Source: JAAFHS01 sp031396505 (GTDB lineage: Bacteria > Pseudomonadota > Alphaproteobacteria > Rhodobacterales > Rhodobacteraceae). Taken from it: DNA of 7,238 nt. The stretch is from assembly GCA_031396505.1 (NCBI GenBank), contig JANNKX010000023.1, forward strand, positions 1 through 7,238. The letters are read 5' to 3'. The translations under genes and the position numbers were made by a program. Shown here one piece after another: positions 5,199 through 7,238 of this stretch. Each line of letters starts with the position of its first letter. Position 1 is the first letter of the stretch. The notes under the pieces are model-generated. The model had not been told where the DNA came from. It did no database searches and worked only from the letters and a program-made list of their open reading frames with translations.

Positions 5199-6421
5199 TC
5201 CGCCCCCACGATGCGCCCCACAGGGGCCACATCGCCCTGCCAGACCGCGCTCACCTCCGCCTTGATGATCCGCCCGATCAGTGCCGCATCATCAGGCGTG
5301 AACGTCAACGGCAGCCGCATATCGATCAGCCCCGCCAGCACCCGGTCGGTCTGCGGCATCGGCGCGGGATTGGCATAGGCCCAATGCGCATAGCGGCTGG
5401 TAAAGGCCACCGGGTCCGCCGCCCCGAACCATTTCAACTCCACCCCGCGGCCCAGACACCGCGCAAGCAATGCCTCCACCCGCGCGCCTTCCCAGTCCGG
5501 CAGCAGGAACTGGAACGATGACGCCACGTAAACCTCGGCTTCCGGCCGCGGGATCAACCGCAGGCCCGGCACCCCCGATAGCCCCGCCTCCAGCGTCCGG
5601 TACAACACGCCCCAGCGGATGCGCCGATCCTCCAGCAGCGACAGTTGCGGCCGCAGGATCGCGCTTCGCAGATTGTCCATCCGCCCCGAAATATTCGGTA
5701 TCTCCAGCCGCAGCCCTTCAAACACCTCCGGCGCAGGGGCCGCCCGGTGCCGCGCATACAGCATATATGACCCCGACAGCAGCACCGCTTTGGCCGCGAC
5801 CACCGGATCATCCGTCACCAGAAACCCGCCCTCGCCCGCGTTCACATGCTTGTAGGTCTGCGCCGAATAACAGCCCACCAGCCCATGCCGCCCGCTCGGC
5901 ACGCCGTTCCACAACGCCCCCATCGTATGCGCGCAATCTTCGATCACCGTCACACCCGCCGCATCACAGATCGCCATCAGACGCTCCATGTCGCAGACAT
6001 GCCCGCGCATGTGTGACAGCAGCAGAACCTTGGCAGAACCCGCCTTCGCCGCCAGATCATCCAGATCAATCGTCAGATCATCCGTCACCTCGACAAACAC
6101 CGGCACCCCGCCCACGCTCGCAATCGCCCCCGGCACCGGGGCCAGCGTGAACGCATTCGACAGCACAGGCACCCCGTGCCCCACCCCCACCGCGCGCAAC
6201 GCCGTCGCCATCGCATACCCGCCCGATGCCACCGCCAGACAGTACTTCGCCCCTACCAGCGCCGCAAACTCTTCCTCCAGCAGCGCCGTTTCCGCCACCT
6301 CGCCCGGTGCCACGTTATAGCGGTGCAGCCGCCCGTGCTGCAGCACCGCCAGCGCCGCCGCGATGCCTGCCTCCGGGATCGGTTCTTGTTGTGTGAAACT
6401 GCCCTTGAACGTCTCAGACAT
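5195..6421 (-). CDS. DegT/DnrJ/EryC1/StrS-family PLP-dependent aminotransferase-like enzyme
   Basis: This 408-residue cytoplasmic enzyme belongs to the PLP fold-type I family that usually transaminates sugar nucleotides or aminocyclitols. The substrate cannot be read from the sequence. Visible landmarks in order are the phosphate-binding loop ASGGYAM (65-71, in place of the common SGT), the SHMRGHVCDM segment (136-145), EDCAHTMGA (161-169) with D162 positioned for the PLP ring nitrogen, SAQTYKHVNAGEGGF (186-200) with K191 as the likely Schiff-base lysine, and RMDNLRSAI (247-255). The full catalytic set suggests an active enzyme. The ATG at 6421 has GAGGGA 5 nt upstream and overlaps the MFS gene by 8 nt. 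The longer frame to 6580 is a shadow of the MFS gene. No sugar-nucleotide dehydratase, epimerase or glycosyltransferase gene is visible next to it, which is unusual for the family. Confidence 0.94.
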   Translation of the reverse strand: MSETFKGSFTQQEPIPEAGIAAALAVLQHGRLHRYNVAPGEVAETALLEEEFAALVGAKYCLAVASGGYAMATALRAVGVGHGVPVLSNAFTLAPVPGAIASVGGVPVFVEVTDDLTIDLDDLAAKAGSAKVLLLSHMRGHVCDMERLMAICDAAGVTVIEDCAHTMGALWNGVPSGRHGLVGCYSAQTYKHVNAGEGGFLVTDDPVVAAKAVLLSGSYMLYARHRAAPAPEVFEGLRLEIPNISGRMDNLRSAILRPQLSLLEDRRIRWGVLYRTLEAGLSGVPGLRLIPRPEAEVYVASSFQFLLPDWEGARVEALLARCLGRGVELKWFGAADPVAFTSRYAHWAYANPAPMPQTDRVLAGLIDMRLPLTFTPDDAALIGRIIKAEVSAVWQGDVAPVGRIVGAD

Positions 6422-7238
6422 GCACTTCCCTCGGTTTGACCATCCAGAACAACACCAGCACCGCCCCCAGCACCCCTGCGGCCGCATAAAACGCGACGTT
6501 CGGCGATTGCACAGGTGCCCCCGCTTCCATGAAATAGGCAAACAATTGCGAAAAGAAAATCGTCCCCAGCAGCATCGCAATATTCATCACCGATGAAATG
6601 CCCCCCTGCAATTCGCCCTGCGCATCATCCGGCACCGCCCTTGACATGACCGCCACCAGCATCGGATGCACAAACCCCTCGGGTCCGTGCACCAGCATGA
6701 ACACCACAACCATGAACAACCCGCCCGCCAGACCATACCCCACAGCCGCGATCACCGCGCTGACCAATCCGATCAGACAGACCCGCAGCTCGCCATACCG
6801 CGCAACGGCAGGCCCCGTGATAAAGCCCTGAAACATCGCCGTGATGATGCCGAACGCCGCCAGCGACAACCCGATCATCGCGGTATCCCAGCCGAATTTC
6901 GCAGCCCCCCAGAACGGCCAGATCGCGAGGTAAATCGCGGACGCAAAGAAATACAGACCCAGCACCGCACACATCGGCAAGATGCCCTTGTACTGCGCGA
7001 ACACCGCAAACGTACCGAACGGATTGGCCCTGCGCCATTCGAACGGCCGCCGGTTGGCAGGCGTCAGCGTTTCCGGCAGCACGAACCAGCCATAGGCGAA
7101 ATTCAGCAGCGAAATCACCGCCGCCGCATAGAACGGCACCCGCGGTCCGAAATGCCCCAGCAGGCCCCCAATGGCCGGCCCAAGCACGAACCCCACCCCG
7201 AACGCCGCCCCCACGAGGCCAAAGGCACGCGCGCGGTC
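6414..7238 (-). CDS. MFS transporter, TCR/Tet (DHA1) type, 5' end beyond the right edge
   Basis: This is an inner-membrane proton-driven exporter of the major facilitator superfamily. 274 residues are visible and the N-terminal 120-130 are missing beyond the edge. The visible part begins at DRARAFG just before helix 5, with the antiporter motif C (GFVLGPAIGGLLG) at about 16-28. The PFEW...NPFGTF central loop follows at about 65-77, then six further helices. QGELQG at 207-212 is a signature of the TetA-like branch. A GTG at 7214 could pass as a start, but the frame and the family match continue to the edge, so it is a fragment. Chromosomal members of this branch usually export unknown compounds, and tetracycline resistance should not be assumed. 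It is the first visible gene of a unit with the aminotransferase, overlapping it by 8 nt. Confidence 0.95.
   Translation of the reverse strand, partial: DRARAFGLVGAAFGVGFVLGPAIGGLLGHFGPRVPFYAAAVISLLNFAYGWFVLPETLTPANRRPFEWRRANPFGTFAVFAQYKGILPMCAVLGLYFFASAIYLAIWPFWGAAKFGWDTAMIGLSLAAFGIITAMFQGFITGPAVARYGELRVCLIGLVSAVIAAVGYGLAGGLFMVVVFMLVHGPEGFVHPMLVAVMSRAVPDDAQGELQGGISSVMNIAMLLGTIFFSQLFAYFMEAGAPVQSPNVAFYAAAGVLGAVLVLFWMVKPREVHV

Noticed and set aside
4754..5521. 255-codon plus-strand frame opposite the nuclease and the aminotransferase
   Set aside because: Its Pro/Arg/Ala-dominated composition is typical of a shadow frame. The opposite-strand genes have clear catalytic motifs.

Overview
The window looks like a chromosomal segment of a Rhodobacterales (Roseobacter/Rhodobacter-type) alphaproteobacterium. 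The reasons are very Rhodobacter-like Nuo proteins (121-residue NuoA, NuoB beginning MGVMTG, NuoE with an Ala/Lys/Pro-rich C-terminal extension), a base composition of roughly 60% GC, and dense gene packing with frequent GTG and TTG starts. No species call is possible from the sequence alone.

Left two-thirds (1-3900, all minus strand): the promoter-proximal part of the proton-pumping NADH:quinone oxidoreductase (respiratory complex I) operon, transcribed right to left as nuoA, nuoB, nuoC, nuoD, an unrecognised small gene, then nuoE, which runs off the left edge. Every junction is an overlap or a 4-nt gap, so one transcript with coupled translation is expected. NuoB, C and D form the hydrophilic connecting module (cluster N2 and the quinone site), NuoE is part of the NADH-oxidising module (cluster N1a), and NuoA is a membrane subunit. 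The small gene (777-1154) between nuoD and nuoE is not a standard complex I subunit. It encodes a short exported or membrane-anchored protein with four cysteines and is visibly lower in GC than its neighbours.

Middle (3901-4236): a 336-bp non-coding gap between divergent genes. It carries a plausible sigma-70 type promoter for nuo. On its right side, reading rightwards, is a small gene for a secreted six-cysteine protein (4237-4656, plus strand) that resembles the LprI/DUF1311 type.

Right third (4683-7238, minus strand): a tight three-gene unit reading right to left. It comprises a TCR/Tet-type MFS transporter (5' end beyond the right edge), a DegT/DnrJ/EryC1-family PLP enzyme overlapping it by 8 nt, and a membrane-anchored staphylococcal-nuclease-like protein overlapping that by 4 nt. 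It converges with the LprI-like gene across 26 bp with no clear terminator.

I saw no RNA genes, CRISPR arrays, insertion sequences or phage genes. The points most worth a second look are the extra gene inside the nuo operon, the NuoE extension, and the unexplained transporter-aminotransferase-nuclease cluster.
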